A DNA stretch of 64,000 bases from Sphingomonas sp. (GTDB taxonomy: Bacteria; Pseudomonadota; Alphaproteobacteria; Sphingomonadales; Sphingomonadaceae): NCBI GenBank assembly GCA_025356055.1, contig JANXUU010000145.1, positions 1 to 64,000 on the forward strand, in the 5' to 3' direction. The position numbers and the translations under genes were made by a program. The notes beneath the pieces were generated by a model. That model was given only the letters and a program-made list of their open reading frames with translations, searched no databases and was not told where the DNA came from. Of this stretch, positions 32,119 through 43,813 are shown piece after piece (the stretch's first letter is position 1; every line of letters starts with the position of its first letter).

Positions 32119-34339
32119 CTAGCGTGGCGCGGGCGCGACCCCGTTGCGAGCAAGGAAACGCTGGATCGTCTGGTAAAGAAACACCGACACGTTAGGCCCC
32201 GAGATAGCGTGGGTCTTGCCCGGATAGACCATCGTTTCGAATGGCACTTTCTCTTCCTGCATCTTGGCCATGAACTCGGTCGAATTCTGGAACAGGACAT
32301 TGTCGTCTGCCATGCCGTGCATGAGCAGCAGCGGGTCGGCGATCCTGGCCGTGTCGTGGAGCGTGTCGGCCTTGTCGTAGGCGGCGCGGCCACTGCGCGG
32401 ATCTCCCATATAATGTTCGCTGTAATGGGTGTCGTAAAGATCCCAACGCACGACCGGCGCGACGGCAATCCCGGCGGCATAGGCGTGGGGCGCGGCCTCG
32501 AGCAGTTTCAGCGTCATGTAACCACCGTAGGACCAGCCGAAGTCCGCGACTTTCGATGGGTCGACGAACGGCTGCTTATTGAGCCACGCCAGCCCGGCCA
32601 GCTGGTCGGCGACTTCGACCCCCCCGAGCGCATGATAGGCGGGTTTCTGGAAAGCGGTGCCTCTGCCCTCCTGCCCGCGATTGCCGACCGCGAATACCGC
32701 ATAGCCCTGGTCCACGAAATATTGGTCGAGCGGTGAGACGAAACCATTGGTCACGTCCTGCGCCTGGGGCCCGCCATAGACGTGGACGAGCACCGGGGCG
32801 CGCTGGCCGGGAGCGAGCGCTGGCTTCAACAGCTTGTAGTCGAGATGAGTCACCCCATCGGCAGCGGTTAGGCGACCGAATTCGGGCGTCACCTGCGCAG
32901 CGGCGAACGGCGCCCAGGGATGCGACGCATCGACCCGATTTTCCTCGACCCAGGCAAGCCGCTTGCCATTGCCATCGGCCAGCCACACTTGCGACGGCTG
33001 GCCCGGATAGCTTGTGGTGATGATCGCGAGGTGCCCGGTTTTGTCCATCACCACACCGTTGGTGGTGTCGGAGCGGGTCAGGAGGAGCGGCTTTGCGCCC
33101 GCGCGGCGATAGTCGAGGCGATAGAGGCCGTTATCGATGCTGCGCTCGCGGTTGGCGGTGAAGTACAATTGCCCGTCCGCCTCATCGACGCCGACCAGCT
33201 TGCTGACTACCCATTGTCCGCTCGTCAGCGGCGCGATGCGGCCGTTCGTCCAGTGATAAAGATGGCGATATCCTGAGCGTTCGGACGAAAAGACAAAACT
33301 GCCGTCCTTGAGCGGCTTCAGATCATCGTTAAGGTTGATCCACAAATCCGACTGGTCGGTGAGCAGCGGGGTTGCCTTGCCCGTCCTTGCGTCGATGCGA
33401 ATGAGGTCGAGGGCCTTCTGATCGCGGCTCTCGCGCTGGACGATCAGCCCACTGGCATCGGGCAGCCAGTCGACCCGCGCCAGATAAACGTCGGGGTTGG
33501 TGCCAAGGTCTGCCTTGACGAGGCCGCTGCCGTCGGGATTCATCAAATAAAGATCGACCTTGGCATTGTCGGTCCCGGCGCGCGGATAGCGCTGCTCGAA
33601 GGTCGTCGTCTTGTCGGCCCCGATCGAAGCGCGGGTGGCGACCTCTACACCGCTTTCGTCGACTTTGGTCAGCGCGATCCGGCTATCGTCGGGCGCCCAC
33701 CACGCACCGCGGAAACGGGCGAGCTCTTCCTGCGCGATGAACTCGGCGAGGCCCCAACTGGTCGCGGCCGGGCCGTCGGGGTAACCGCGCGATCGGTCAT
33801 GCTGGCGAGATCGAGGACGTGAAAGCGATTATCGCGGACGAACGACACGAACCGCCCCTTCTCGCTGACCGCGCCGTCGAGCTCGGCGGACTTGGTATTG
33901 GTCAGGCGGCGAACGGCACCGGTGAGGTCGGCGAGATAGAGGTCACCATCGATCGGCACGAGGATATGCTGGCCGTCGGGCGCCCAGTCATAGGCGACTA
34001 TGCCCTTGAGCCCTGACAAATGGGCACGCTCGCGCTGCATCTTCTCGGCTTCGGACAGTTCGGCGCCAGAGCCGACCTTCTTGCTGTCGACCAGCATTCG
34101 CGCCTGGCCCGTTGCGGGATCGATCGCCCACAAGTCATAGCGCTCGATGTCGTCGGGTCGATTACGCAGCAGCGTGACCAGCTTGCCATCGGGCGACAGC
34201 TTCGCGCCGCGCGGTACCTTGCCGGTCAGCGCCGGGCTGGCAAAAATTCGCTCGAGGGTTAGCCGTTGCGGCTGACCGTCTGGGCGGTGGCGGGAATTGC
34301 GAAAGTCGCTGCGGCAAGCAGCAGGGCACGGGTCAACAT
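32119..34339 (-). pseudogene. S9 family (DPP IV-like) peptidase interrupted by two apparent -1 frameshifts
   Basis: Signal peptide MLTRALLLAAATFAIPATAQTVSRNG* then RLTLERIFASPALTGKVPRGAKLSPDGK in another frame; second shift at VTP|DGPAATSWGLAEFIA; catalytic domain GWSYGGYM intact. Confidence 0.85.
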
Positions 34340-34374
34340 GGTGCCAGACCTAACGAGAGGCGCTCCCGCGTCCA

Positions 34375-34415
34375 ACAAAAAAAGCGCACCGGACCCCAGG
34401 GCCTGGTGCGCTTCC
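34375..34415 (-). terminator. Rho-independent terminator downstream of rplS
   Basis: Minus strand AAGCGCACC-AGGCCCTGGGGTCC-GGTGCGCTT followed by TTTTTG. Confidence 0.85.
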
Positions 34416-34469
34416 TTGAATCAAATCATGAATGCAGATCAAGCTCTAAGTTCTCCGCACTTTTTTGGC

Positions 34470-34859
34470 TCAGGACTCCGACGAGCCCTTCGCGGGACGC
34501 GTATCGCGGCGTTCGGCGATACGAGCCGATTTGCCGCGGCGGCCGCGTAGGTAATAAAGCTTGGCGCGGCGGACGGCACCACGGCGTACGACCTCGATCG
34601 AATCGAGCGATGGCGAATAGAGCGGAAACACGCGCTCAACGCCTTCGCCGAAGCTGATCTTGCGAACGGTGAAGTTGGAGCCAATGCCCTTGTTCGAGCG
34701 AGCGATGCACACGCCTTCGAAATTCTGGACGCGGGCGCGTTCGCCTTCGACGACCTTGACGCCGACCTTGAGTGTGTCGCCGGGACGGAATTCGGGGATG
34801 GCGCGGATTTCGATGAGGCTGGCGATTTGCTCGGCCTCAAGAGTCTGGATGAGATTCAT
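34470..34859 (-). CDS. rplS: Ribosomal protein bL19
   Basis: [42 protein letters not shown]. Confidence 0.96.
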   Translation of the reverse strand: MNLIQTLEAEQIASLIEIRAIPEFRPGDTLKVGVKVVEGERARVQNFEGVCIARSNKGIGSNFTVRKISFGEGVERVFPLYSPSLDSIEVVRRGAVRRAKLYYLRGRRGKSARIAERRDTRPAKGSSES

Positions 34860-34863
34860 GTCG

Positions 34864-35589
34864 TCAGCCTTCGTTGTCGTCGTGCGCACCAGAGGGCGGT
34901 GCCTGCTTTGCGCCCCCATGGCGCAAGGTCAGGTCGGGCCGCCGTAGCCGTGTATCGCGGATCGCCTGCTCGTGTCGCCACGCCGCGATCCTCGCATGAT
35001 CCCCCGATCGCAACACTTCGGGGATCGTGCGCCCTTCCCAAGTCACTGGTCGGGTATAATGCGGATATTCGAGAAGCCCCTCGTCGAAGCTCTCTTCCTC
35101 ACCGCTTGAGGCCGCGCCCATTACCCCGGGAAGGAGCCGGACGCAAGCGTCGAGGATGACCATGGCGCCAAGCTCTCCGCCCGACAGGACATAGTCGCCG
35201 ATGCTGACCGGTTCGAGGTCGCGGGCCTCGAAGATGCGCTCGTCGAGACCCTCGAACCGGCCGCACAGGAATATTGCACCGGGGCCGACGGCGAGGTCGC
35301 GGATACGCGCTTGGGCTAGCGGACGCCCGCGCGGCGTCATGGCGAGCATCGGGCGGCCGTCGGAAACCGAATCGAGCGCGGCGGCGAGGACGTCGGGTTT
35401 GAGCACCATGCCCGCTCCGCCCCCTGCCGGAGTGTCGTCGACGCTGCGATGCTTATCCGTAGCGAAGTCACGAATGTTGCGCGTGTCGAGGCTCCAAGCG
35501 TTGCCGAGCGCACGCCCGGCGAGCGAGGTGCCGAGCGGACCCGGGAACATCTCGGGATAGAGAGTGAGAACGGTGGCGGCGAAGGTCAT
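34864..35589 (-). CDS. trmD: tRNA (guanine-N1)-methyltransferase TrmD
   Basis: [41 protein letters not shown]. Confidence 0.97.
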   Translation of the reverse strand: MTFAATVLTLYPEMFPGPLGTSLAGRALGNAWSLDTRNIRDFATDKHRSVDDTPAGGGAGMVLKPDVLAAALDSVSDGRPMLAMTPRGRPLAQARIRDLAVGPGAIFLCGRFEGLDERIFEARDLEPVSIGDYVLSGGELGAMVILDACVRLLPGVMGAASSGEEESFDEGLLEYPHYTRPVTWEGRTIPEVLRSGDHARIAAWRHEQAIRDTRLRRPDLTLRHGGAKQAPPSGAHDDNEG

Positions 35590-35645
35590 GGCGACGGGCC
35601 CTAAAGCACACGGAACATCGGTGGAAGGTCAGGGATTGTGCGACC

Positions 35646-36608
35646 ATGGAAAAACCTCTCGATTGCCTTATCATCGGCGGTGGTCCGGCGGGGCTGACCG
35701 CAGCGATTTACCTTGCGCGCTTCCGGCTCGACATTCTTGTGATCGATGCCGGGGACAGCCGCGCAAGCTGGATCCCGTGCAGCCATAATCACGCCGGCTA
35801 TCCGGACGGGATCAACGGCAAGGAATTACTAAGGCTGATGCGCGAGCAAGCGCAGAAATATGGTGCGAAGATCGAGACGGGACGCGTGACTCGACTTGAG
35901 AAGGGCGAGGACGGCCTATTCAGTGCTGACTGGGGTTGCGGAGCGCAGGCCACGCGATCGGTGCTGCTTGCAACCGGCATTACGAACCGCCGCCCGTTGA
36001 TGGACCCTGAGCTGCACGACGACGCAATGGCGCGCGGGCTGATCCGCTATTGCCCAATCTGCGATGGGTATGAAGTGACGGACAAACGGGTCGGGGTGAT
36101 CGGGTCGGGCACGAATGGCGTCGGCGAGGCGATTTTCCTTCGAAGCTATACCTGTGACGTGACCCTGATCGCCCCGGATCGGGCGCTCGATCTGACCGCC
36201 GAGGAGAATGAGCGGCTCAAGGCAGCGGGCGTGACGACGATCGACGGGCCAGCTGAGGCGGTGGGAGTGACCGAAAACTGCATCACGGTCGATACCGCGG
36301 CGGGGCTGATGACGTTCGACAGCGTCTATCCGGCGTTGGGGTCGGATACGCATACGCAATTGGGAGAAATGGTCGGGGCGCAGCTTGCCGAGGATGGGTG
36401 TTTCCTGTGCGACACCAAAATGCGAACGAGCGTCGAGGGATTATATGCTGCCGGTGACGTAGTGCACGGGCTCGACCAGATCAGCCACGCGATGGGCGAA
36501 GGCGGGCAAGCCGCGACGACCATCCGCAATGACTTGGCCGAAGCCTCGCCGATACTGCGCGAGCCGATGAGCGAGGCGCAGCTCGAGCATGCCGAGGAAG
36601 GTAGCTAG
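35646..36608 (+). CDS. NAD(P)/FAD-dependent oxidoreductase, thioredoxin-reductase-like
   Basis: [30 protein letters not shown] (CxxC), [15 protein letters not shown]. Confidence 0.9.
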   Translation: MEKPLDCLIIGGGPAGLTAAIYLARFRLDILVIDAGDSRASWIPCSHNHAGYPDGINGKELLRLMREQAQKYGAKIETGRVTRLEKGEDGLFSADWGCGAQATRSVLLATGITNRRPLMDPELHDDAMARGLIRYCPICDGYEVTDKRVGVIGSGTNGVGEAIFLRSYTCDVTLIAPDRALDLTAEENERLKAAGVTTIDGPAEAVGVTENCITVDTAAGLMTFDSVYPALGSDTHTQLGEMVGAQLAEDGCFLCDTKMRTSVEGLYAAGDVVHGLDQISHAMGEGGQAATTIRNDLAEASPILREPMSEAQLEHAEEGS

Positions 36609-37108
36609 GCGAGAAAGTCGGGATCAATCGTGACGTGGTCGCCGTCGAGGACAGCAATCGGGTCAGTGAAGGGAATCAGGGCGCGTTTGCCGTCAGGGCG
36701 CTCGATTTCCAGGAGGTCGCTGGCGCCGTAATTTTCAATGCCAACCACCCTGCCCTGCGCGACACCGGCGTCATCGACGCACGGTAGGCCGATGATGTCG
36801 GCGTGGTAATATTCGCCCTCATCAAGCGGCGCGAGGACCGCGCGATCGATTTCGACCAAGGTCCCGCGAAGAGCTTCTGCAGCCGAGCGGTCGGCAACCC
36901 CCTCGAAGCGCGCAATCGGCATCTTGTCGGCGGGCTTGATTGCGGTGATTGTGCGCGGAGTCCCGCCAACGAAGACGGTCGCGCCCTTGGTCAGGCTCGA
37001 CAGATCGACGGCAAATAATTTGAGGCGGACCTCGCCCGAGATACCATGAGCCCCCGCGACGGCGGCAAGCGCGATGCGTCGCTCGCCTTCCGGCACGGGG
37101 GGCTTCAT
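36605..37108 (-). CDS. rimM: 16S rRNA processing protein RimM
   Basis: [35 protein letters not shown]. Confidence 0.95.
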   Translation of the reverse strand: MKPPVPEGERRIALAAVAGAHGISGEVRLKLFAVDLSSLTKGATVFVGGTPRTITAIKPADKMPIARFEGVADRSAAEALRGTLVEIDRAVLAPLDEGEYYHADIIGLPCVDDAGVAQGRVVGIENYGASDLLEIERPDGKRALIPFTDPIAVLDGDHVTIDPDFLA

Positions 37109-37123
37109 GGCTTCGATGCTCGC

Positions 37124-37864
37124 TTAAGCCGCCGTATCGGCAGCGCCGGTTTCAGCCGACGCTTCGTCAGCGACGACGTCGGCGTCGCTGGTTTCGGCTG
37201 CGGCTTCTTCCGGTGCGGCGTCGACGGCACCTTCGACCGGATCCTGAGCGCTTTCGCCAGTCACGTCAGCAGGCAAATCGCCAGCATCGCTGTCCGGGGT
37301 CGACTCATTCGCGTCGGCAGAAGGCGCTTCGGCGACAGGCTCGTCGGCGGCAGGCTCTTCAGCGACAGGCGCTTCGGCAGCAGCGGCTTCGGCGACAGGT
37401 GCTTCAGCAACGGCTTCCTCGGCCACAACCTCGGCAGGTGCTTCCTCAACGGCCGGCGCTTCTTCGGCAACCGGCTCAGGCTCGGGCGCCGGAGCGGCAG
37501 CGGCAGTCGCGGCGGCCTCGGCGGCCTCGGTTGCCTTGGTCGCGCGCTCTTCGGCGCGCTCGGTAGCCTTTTCGCCCGGCTTGGCCTTGTTCGGGTTGTT
37601 GCGCGCGGGGCGCTCCTTGATCCCGGCGGCGTCGAGGAAGCGCAGCACGCGGTCCGACGGCTGGGCGCCGACCGACAGCCAGTGGTTGATGCGATCGGCA
37701 TCAAGCTTCACCCGGTCGGGCGAATCCTTGGCGAGAAGCGGGTTGTAGGTACCGACCTTCTCGATGAAACGGCCGTCCCGCGCGTTGCGGCTGTCCGCCA
37801 CGACAACGCGATAATAAGGGCGCTTTTTGGAGCCGCCACGGGCCAGACGAATTGCAACTGCCAT
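37124..37864 (-). CDS. rpsP: Ribosomal protein bS16 with long acidic Ala/Glu/Pro C-terminal extension
   Basis: [42 protein letters not shown] followed by about 150 aa of EAPVAEA-type low complexity. Confidence 0.95.
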   Translation of the reverse strand: MAVAIRLARGGSKKRPYYRVVVADSRNARDGRFIEKVGTYNPLLAKDSPDRVKLDADRINHWLSVGAQPSDRVLRFLDAAGIKERPARNNPNKAKPGEKATERAEERATKATEAAEAAATAAAAPAPEPEPVAEEAPAVEEAPAEVVAEEAVAEAPVAEAAAAEAPVAEEPAADEPVAEAPSADANESTPDSDAGDLPADVTGESAQDPVEGAVDAAPEEAAAETSDADVVADEASAETGAADTAA

Positions 37865-37899
37865 GATAAATTCCTTGTCTTATTTCAGTTGGATTGAGG

Positions 37900-39354
37900 T
37901 TACTTCTTCGAAAACTTGTTAAAGCCGGGGGGTAGGTTGCCATAGCCGGCGCCGCCACCAGGAAGCCCGGGAAGTCCGCCAGGCAACTGCCCACCAGGGG
38001 CAAGCCCGCCGAGAGCGCCTTCGAGACCGCCCTTGCCGAACATCGCCGCCAGCTTGCCGAGCCCACCCATCTTCCTCAGCCGCTTCATCGCACCCGCCAT
38101 ATCTGCGTGCATCTTCAGCAGCTTGTTGACATCCTGAACGGTGGTCCCACTGCCCTTCGCCACGCGGATCTTGCGCTTGGCGTTGATGATGTCCGGGCGT
38201 GCGCGTTCCTTGGCGGTCATCGACGACATCATCGCCTCGAGCCGGGGAAGCGCCTTGTCGTCGGACTTGCCCGGCGCAAGTCCCTTCATGCCCGGCATCA
38301 TCGCAGCGAGCGCCCCGAGCCCGCCCATGCGCTGCATTTGGCCGATCTGGATGCGAAGGTCGTCGAGGTCGAACTTGCCTTTCTCCATCTTGGCGGCAAG
38401 CTTCTCGGCGTCCTCCTGATTGACCGTCTCGGCGGCCCGCTCGACGAGGCTGACGACGTCACCCATGCCAAGGATGCGCCCGGCGACGCGGTCGGGGTGG
38501 AATGCCTCGAGCGCGTCGAGTGCTTCGCCCGTCCCGGCAAACTTGATCGGCTTGCCAGTGACCGCGCGCATCGACAACGCCGCGCCGCCACGGGCATCGC
38601 CATCCATGCGGGTCAGGATCACACCGGACAGTTCGACCTGCCCGGCGAACCCCTGCGCGACATTGACGGCGTCCTGGCCGGTCAGGCTGTCGACTACGAG
38701 CAGCGTCTCGACCGGGCGCGAGGCCGAGGCGACGGCCTTCATCTCGGCCATCAGCGCGTCGTCGACATGCAAACGACCCGCTGTGTCGAGGATCAGCACA
38801 TCATAGCCTTGGAGCCGCGCCGACTGAAGCGCGCGCTCGGCAATCTGCACCGGGGTTTGGCCAGCGACGATTGGCAGCGTGTCGACCCCCGCCTGCCGAC
38901 CAAGTACGGCGAGTTGCTCCTGCGCGGCGGGACGGGCGACGTCGAGGCTGGCCATCAGAACCTTCTTGCGCTCGCGATCCTTGAGGCGGCGGGCAAGCTT
39001 GGCGGTGGTGGTGGTCTTGCCCGAACCTTGCAGGCCGACCATCATCACGACGGCGGGCGGATTGACGTCGAGGTTCAGGTCGGAGGCATCGGCGCCGAGC
39101 ATCTCGACCAGCGCATCATGAACGATCTTGACAACCATCTGGCCAGGCGTGATCGAGCGGATGACGTCGGCCCCGACCGCCTTTTCGGTCGCGCGATCGA
39201 CAAAATCGCGCGCAACGGGGAGCGCAACATCGGCCTCGAGCAGCGCCACACGCACTTCGCGCATTGCCGAGCGCACGTCGGCTTCCGACAAGGCGCCGCG
39301 ACCGCGGAGCTTGTCGAACACACCGCCAAGGCGATCGCTCAGGCTGTCGAACAT
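37900..39354 (-). CDS. ffh: Signal recognition particle protein Ffh
   Basis: MFDSLSDRLGGVFDKLRGRG, GLQGSGKTTTTAKLA, DTAGRLHVDD, Met-rich M domain. Confidence 0.97.
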   Translation of the reverse strand: MFDSLSDRLGGVFDKLRGRGALSEADVRSAMREVRVALLEADVALPVARDFVDRATEKAVGADVIRSITPGQMVVKIVHDALVEMLGADASDLNLDVNPPAVVMMVGLQGSGKTTTTAKLARRLKDRERKKVLMASLDVARPAAQEQLAVLGRQAGVDTLPIVAGQTPVQIAERALQSARLQGYDVLILDTAGRLHVDDALMAEMKAVASASRPVETLLVVDSLTGQDAVNVAQGFAGQVELSGVILTRMDGDARGGAALSMRAVTGKPIKFAGTGEALDALEAFHPDRVAGRILGMGDVVSLVERAAETVNQEDAEKLAAKMEKGKFDLDDLRIQIGQMQRMGGLGALAAMMPGMKGLAPGKSDDKALPRLEAMMSSMTAKERARPDIINAKRKIRVAKGSGTTVQDVNKLLKMHADMAGAMKRLRKMGGLGKLAAMFGKGGLEGALGGLAPGGQLPGGLPGLPGGGAGYGNLPPGFNKFSKK

Positions 39355-39500
39355 GCGAAATTCTCCAGATCGAAAGACCAAAAGCGAAAAACGCCGGCGG
39401 GCGAAACCTCGCCGGCCAGCGTGCATCAACGGATGCGCCAGTCGATATGCTTGTTGAAAGCGACCACTCGCACTTAGCGAACTGGGGGCGACTGGTCAAA

Positions 39501-39541
39501 AAGAAAACTCCCGGGCAAGGCATTGGCCTCACCCGGGAGCA
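39501..39541 (-). terminator. Rho-independent terminator of the outer-membrane protein gene
   Basis: Minus strand GCTCCCGGG-TGAGGCCAATGCCTTG-CCCGGGAGT followed by TTTCTTTTT. Confidence 0.85.
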
Positions 39542-39577
39542 ATCCTGTCACCTTAGTTAAGGCAAAAAGCCCGAACC

Positions 39578-40660
<1,083 letters not shown>

Positions 40661-40862
40661 GTAATTTCCTTTTATTGCGCTACTGGTGCCCCCCGAACCC
40701 GCGAGAAGCGATAAGGTTCGCTAAAAAACGATCCGCTCGTGAGCATTCCAAAAAACTGTGTCGCATGAGCAACACCTCGAATGGGCGCCTCGCCATCGTT
40801 TCAATTGTTTTACGGCCATGCAGGCGGTGGACAGCCGCGGAGTCCGCTCGTAACGCCGCGCG

Positions 40863-41663
40863 GTGCTTCACCGGTTCGACAAGATGCATGGCCTTGGCAA
40901 CGACTTCGTGATCCTCGACGCGAGGTCGAAACCGGTGACGATGACCCCTGCCCTAGCCCGTGCGATCGCCGACCGGCATCGCGGCGTGGGATGCGACCAG
41001 CTGATCGTACTAAGCTTTTCCGGAAGCGCGGACCTCAGAATGGACATCTATAATGCGGACGGCGGGGGCGCGGAAGCGTGCGGCAATGCGACGCGATGTG
41101 TCATTGCCTTGACCCGCGTCAATACGATTGAGAGTGATGGTGGACTGGTGCGCGGCGCGATCGCTGGGGACGTCGTCGAAGTGTTGCTCGAACCGCCGCG
41201 ATTCGAGTGGAACCGGATTCCGCTGGCTTACCCGATGGATGCCACCGTCCTGCCGTTGGCTTGGGACGAGCTTGGCGGACCGGCCGCGATCAACGTGGGC
41301 AATCCGCACCTGGTGTTCTTCGTCGACGCGATCGACGAGCAACGGCTTCGCAAGCTAGGGCCACGGATCGAACACGACCCGGCGTTTCCGAAGCGGATCA
41401 ACGTCAATGTGGCAGTTCTGCGTAGCGATCGCATCGAACTGCGGACGTGGGAGCGCGGCGCCGGGATAACGCTGGCCTGCGGAACGGGCGCCTGCGCCAC
41501 AGCAGTCGCGGCAATTGCGAGCAGGCGGGCGGTGTCGCCCGTGCGGGTGAGCATGAAGGGCGGCGAGCTAGTCATTGGCTGGTCACCGGGCGAACCAATC
41601 GTCATGCGCGGGCCCGCGACGCATGTCTTCAACGGCGAGATTGATCTCGAGGCGATATCTTGA
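40863..41663 (+). CDS. dapF: Diaminopimelate epimerase
   Basis: FDKMHGLGNDFVILDAR, ADGGGAEACGNATRC, ACGTGACATAVAA. Confidence 0.96.
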   Translation: MLHRFDKMHGLGNDFVILDARSKPVTMTPALARAIADRHRGVGCDQLIVLSFSGSADLRMDIYNADGGGAEACGNATRCVIALTRVNTIESDGGLVRGAIAGDVVEVLLEPPRFEWNRIPLAYPMDATVLPLAWDELGGPAAINVGNPHLVFFVDAIDEQRLRKLGPRIEHDPAFPKRINVNVAVLRSDRIELRTWERGAGITLACGTGACATAVAAIASRRAVSPVRVSMKGGELVIGWSPGEPIVMRGPATHVFNGEIDLEAIS

Positions 41664-42168
41664 GTGTCGAGACAATCACGCTGGGGTGCCGGCTCAACTT
41701 TGCCGAGAGCGAGACAAGAAAGCGGCTTGCGAGTGGTGAGACGACCATCATCAACAGCTGCGCGGTGACCGCCGGGGCCGAGCGCCAGACGCGCGAGGCA
41801 ATCAGCCGTGCCGGCGGGATCGACCTGAAGCGAGGATCGTCGTGACGGGATGCGCGGCGCAACGGTCGCCCGGCGCTTATCGCCCAACGCACGAAGTCGA
41901 CGCAGTGGAACTGCGCGACCTCAGCGTTGCGCCCAAGATCACGTCAGAGTTTCGCGGGCTAGTGCGCAGCTTTGTGGAGGTGCAGACAGGGTGCGATCAT
42001 CGCTGCACTTTCTGCACCATTCGGCATGAGCGGGGACCGAGCCTATCCCTGCCGTTCGAGCTGATCCGCGATACAGCGAAGCGCGAGCTCGATGCGGGAG
42101 CTTGCGAAATCGTGCTGACCAGGGTCGACATCACCTCAAATGACGCACCGGTTGCGGGCCGGTGCTGA
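41660..42168 (+). pseudogene. mtaB: Remnant of methylthiotransferase MtaB (t6A37)
   Basis: SVETITLGCRLNFAESET, frameshifted ARIVVTGCAAQ, radical-SAM CDHRCTFC, EIVLTRVDI; lacks inter-domain residues and the C-terminal part incl. TRAM. Confidence 0.87.
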
Positions 42169-42296
42169 ATCGAGAATAGGGAGCGCGGGCATACTGATAG
42201 CTTCTCGCCGATCGCCGTAGCCGGATCGGTCAGGGGAGATGCCGGGTTTGGCCGTGTGACCGGCTGCGTGGGCGGTCGTTTGATCGGGGAATTTGA

Positions 42297-43211
42297 ATGA
42301 GTTGGCTAGACCGCCTGACAGGCGGATTCAAGAAGACGGCGGACCGGCTGGGCGAGAATTTGACTGGGCTGACGTCAAAGGCGGCGCTCGATACGGCCAC
42401 GCTCGACGATATCGAAGAGGCGCTAATCGCGTCGGATCTTGGCCCTGCGGCGTCAAAGCGAATCCGCGATGCGATCGGCGCGCGTAAGTATGAGCAACTG
42501 GACGAACGGGGCTTGCGCACCACTCTTGCGGAAGAAATTGAAGCGATCCTCGCACCGGTTGCCAAGCCGATCGACGTGTGGGGCTTCCCGCGGCCTCACG
42601 TCATCCTGGTCATCGGAGTCAACGGGTCGGGCAAAACGACTACTATCGGCAAGCTTGGCCACCTGCTGAAAGAGCAGGATTATGACGTCATGCTGGCGGC
42701 AGGAGACACATTCCGTGCGGCAGCGATCGAGCAGTTGCGCATCTGGGGCGAGCGGATCGGCGCCCCAGTGATTTCGAGCAAGGAAGGCGGCGATGCGGCG
42801 GGCGTAGTCTACGACGCCGTCAAGCAGGCGACCGCGACAGGGATCGATGCGCTGATCGTCGACACCGCCGGGCGCTTGCAGAACAAGACGCATTTGATGG
42901 ATGAACTGTCGAAGGTGCGGCGGGTCCTGGGGCGGCTCAATCCGGAGGCACCGCATGACGTCATCCTCGTCCTCGACGCAACGACAGGGCAGAATGCATT
43001 GAATCAGATCGAAGTTTTCCGCGACCTCGCCGGAGTTACCGGCCTCGTCATGACCAAGCTCGACGGCACTGCTCGAGGCGGCATCCTTGTTGCCGCGGCG
43101 GAGAAGTTCGGGCTTCCGATCCACGCCATTGGCGTCGGCGAGGGCGTCGATGATCTACGCCCGTTCGATCCGCGCGCGGTGGCGCGGGCAATCGCGGGAC
43201 TGGCGTCATGA
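42297..43211 (+). CDS. ftsY: Signal recognition particle receptor FtsY
   Basis: GVNGSGKTTTIGKLG, DTAGRLQNKTHLMDEL, TKLDGTARGG. Confidence 0.97.
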   Translation: MSWLDRLTGGFKKTADRLGENLTGLTSKAALDTATLDDIEEALIASDLGPAASKRIRDAIGARKYEQLDERGLRTTLAEEIEAILAPVAKPIDVWGFPRPHVILVIGVNGSGKTTTIGKLGHLLKEQDYDVMLAAGDTFRAAAIEQLRIWGERIGAPVISSKEGGDAAGVVYDAVKQATATGIDALIVDTAGRLQNKTHLMDELSKVRRVLGRLNPEAPHDVILVLDATTGQNALNQIEVFRDLAGVTGLVMTKLDGTARGGILVAAAEKFGLPIHAIGVGEGVDDLRPFDPRAVARAIAGLAS

Positions 43212-43813
43212 ACGGCCCCTCCTCCAGCAAGCGGTCAGCCCCCGGCTGGGCCAATTTCGCAATCGATTTCGGGCCGTTGCTGGCCTTTTTCATCGGCTTC
43301 AAAACGAGCGGTATTTTTGTCGGGACCGCAATCTTCATGGTTGCGATCGTCATCGCCATCATTGCGGGACTGATCGTTTTTCGCCGCGTATCGCAGATGC
43401 TGTTGCTGTCGGCGGTTCTGATCATCGGGTTCGGCGGGCTGACGCTCTATCTCCATGACGCGACGTTCATCCAGGTCAAACCGACGGTGATCTATGTTGC
43501 GCTGGGCGGGCTTCTGATTGGCGGAGTATTATTACGCAAGCCGTTGCTCAAGCCAATGCTCGGTTACGCCTTCCCCGGCCTTCGTGAGAGCGGCTGGATG
43601 TTATTGTCGCGCAACTGGGGGCTGTATTTTCTCGGCCTCGCGATCGCTAACGAGATCATGCGGCGGACGTTGAGTTTCGATACGTGGTTGACCGTCAAAG
43701 TGTGGGGTGTGACCGCTCTGTCCTTGCTTTTCGGGATCGCCAACATGCCGATGCTGCTGAAACACGGGCTGGAGGCCGAAGTGGGACCCCCAGCCCCGCC
43801 GCCCGTCGAATGA
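43208..43813 (+). CDS. yciB: Septation protein A / YciB-family inner membrane protein
   Basis: Multiple [40 protein letters not shown]. Confidence 0.9.
   Translation: MNGPSSSKRSAPGWANFAIDFGPLLAFFIGFKTSGIFVGTAIFMVAIVIAIIAGLIVFRRVSQMLLLSAVLIIGFGGLTLYLHDATFIQVKPTVIYVALGGLLIGGVLLRKPLLKPMLGYAFPGLRESGWMLLSRNWGLYFLGLAIANEIMRRTLSFDTWLTVKVWGVTALSLLFGIANMPMLLKHGLEAEVGPPAPPPVE

Noticed and set aside
31022-32122. 366-aa ORF antisense to asd
   Set aside because: Shadow ORF with Asp/His/Arg/Val-rich composition; asd is clear on the other strand.
38107-39477. 456-aa ORF antisense to ffh
   Set aside because: Composition is the His/Arg/Asp-rich type produced opposite high-GC coding DNA; ffh on the other strand is unambiguous.
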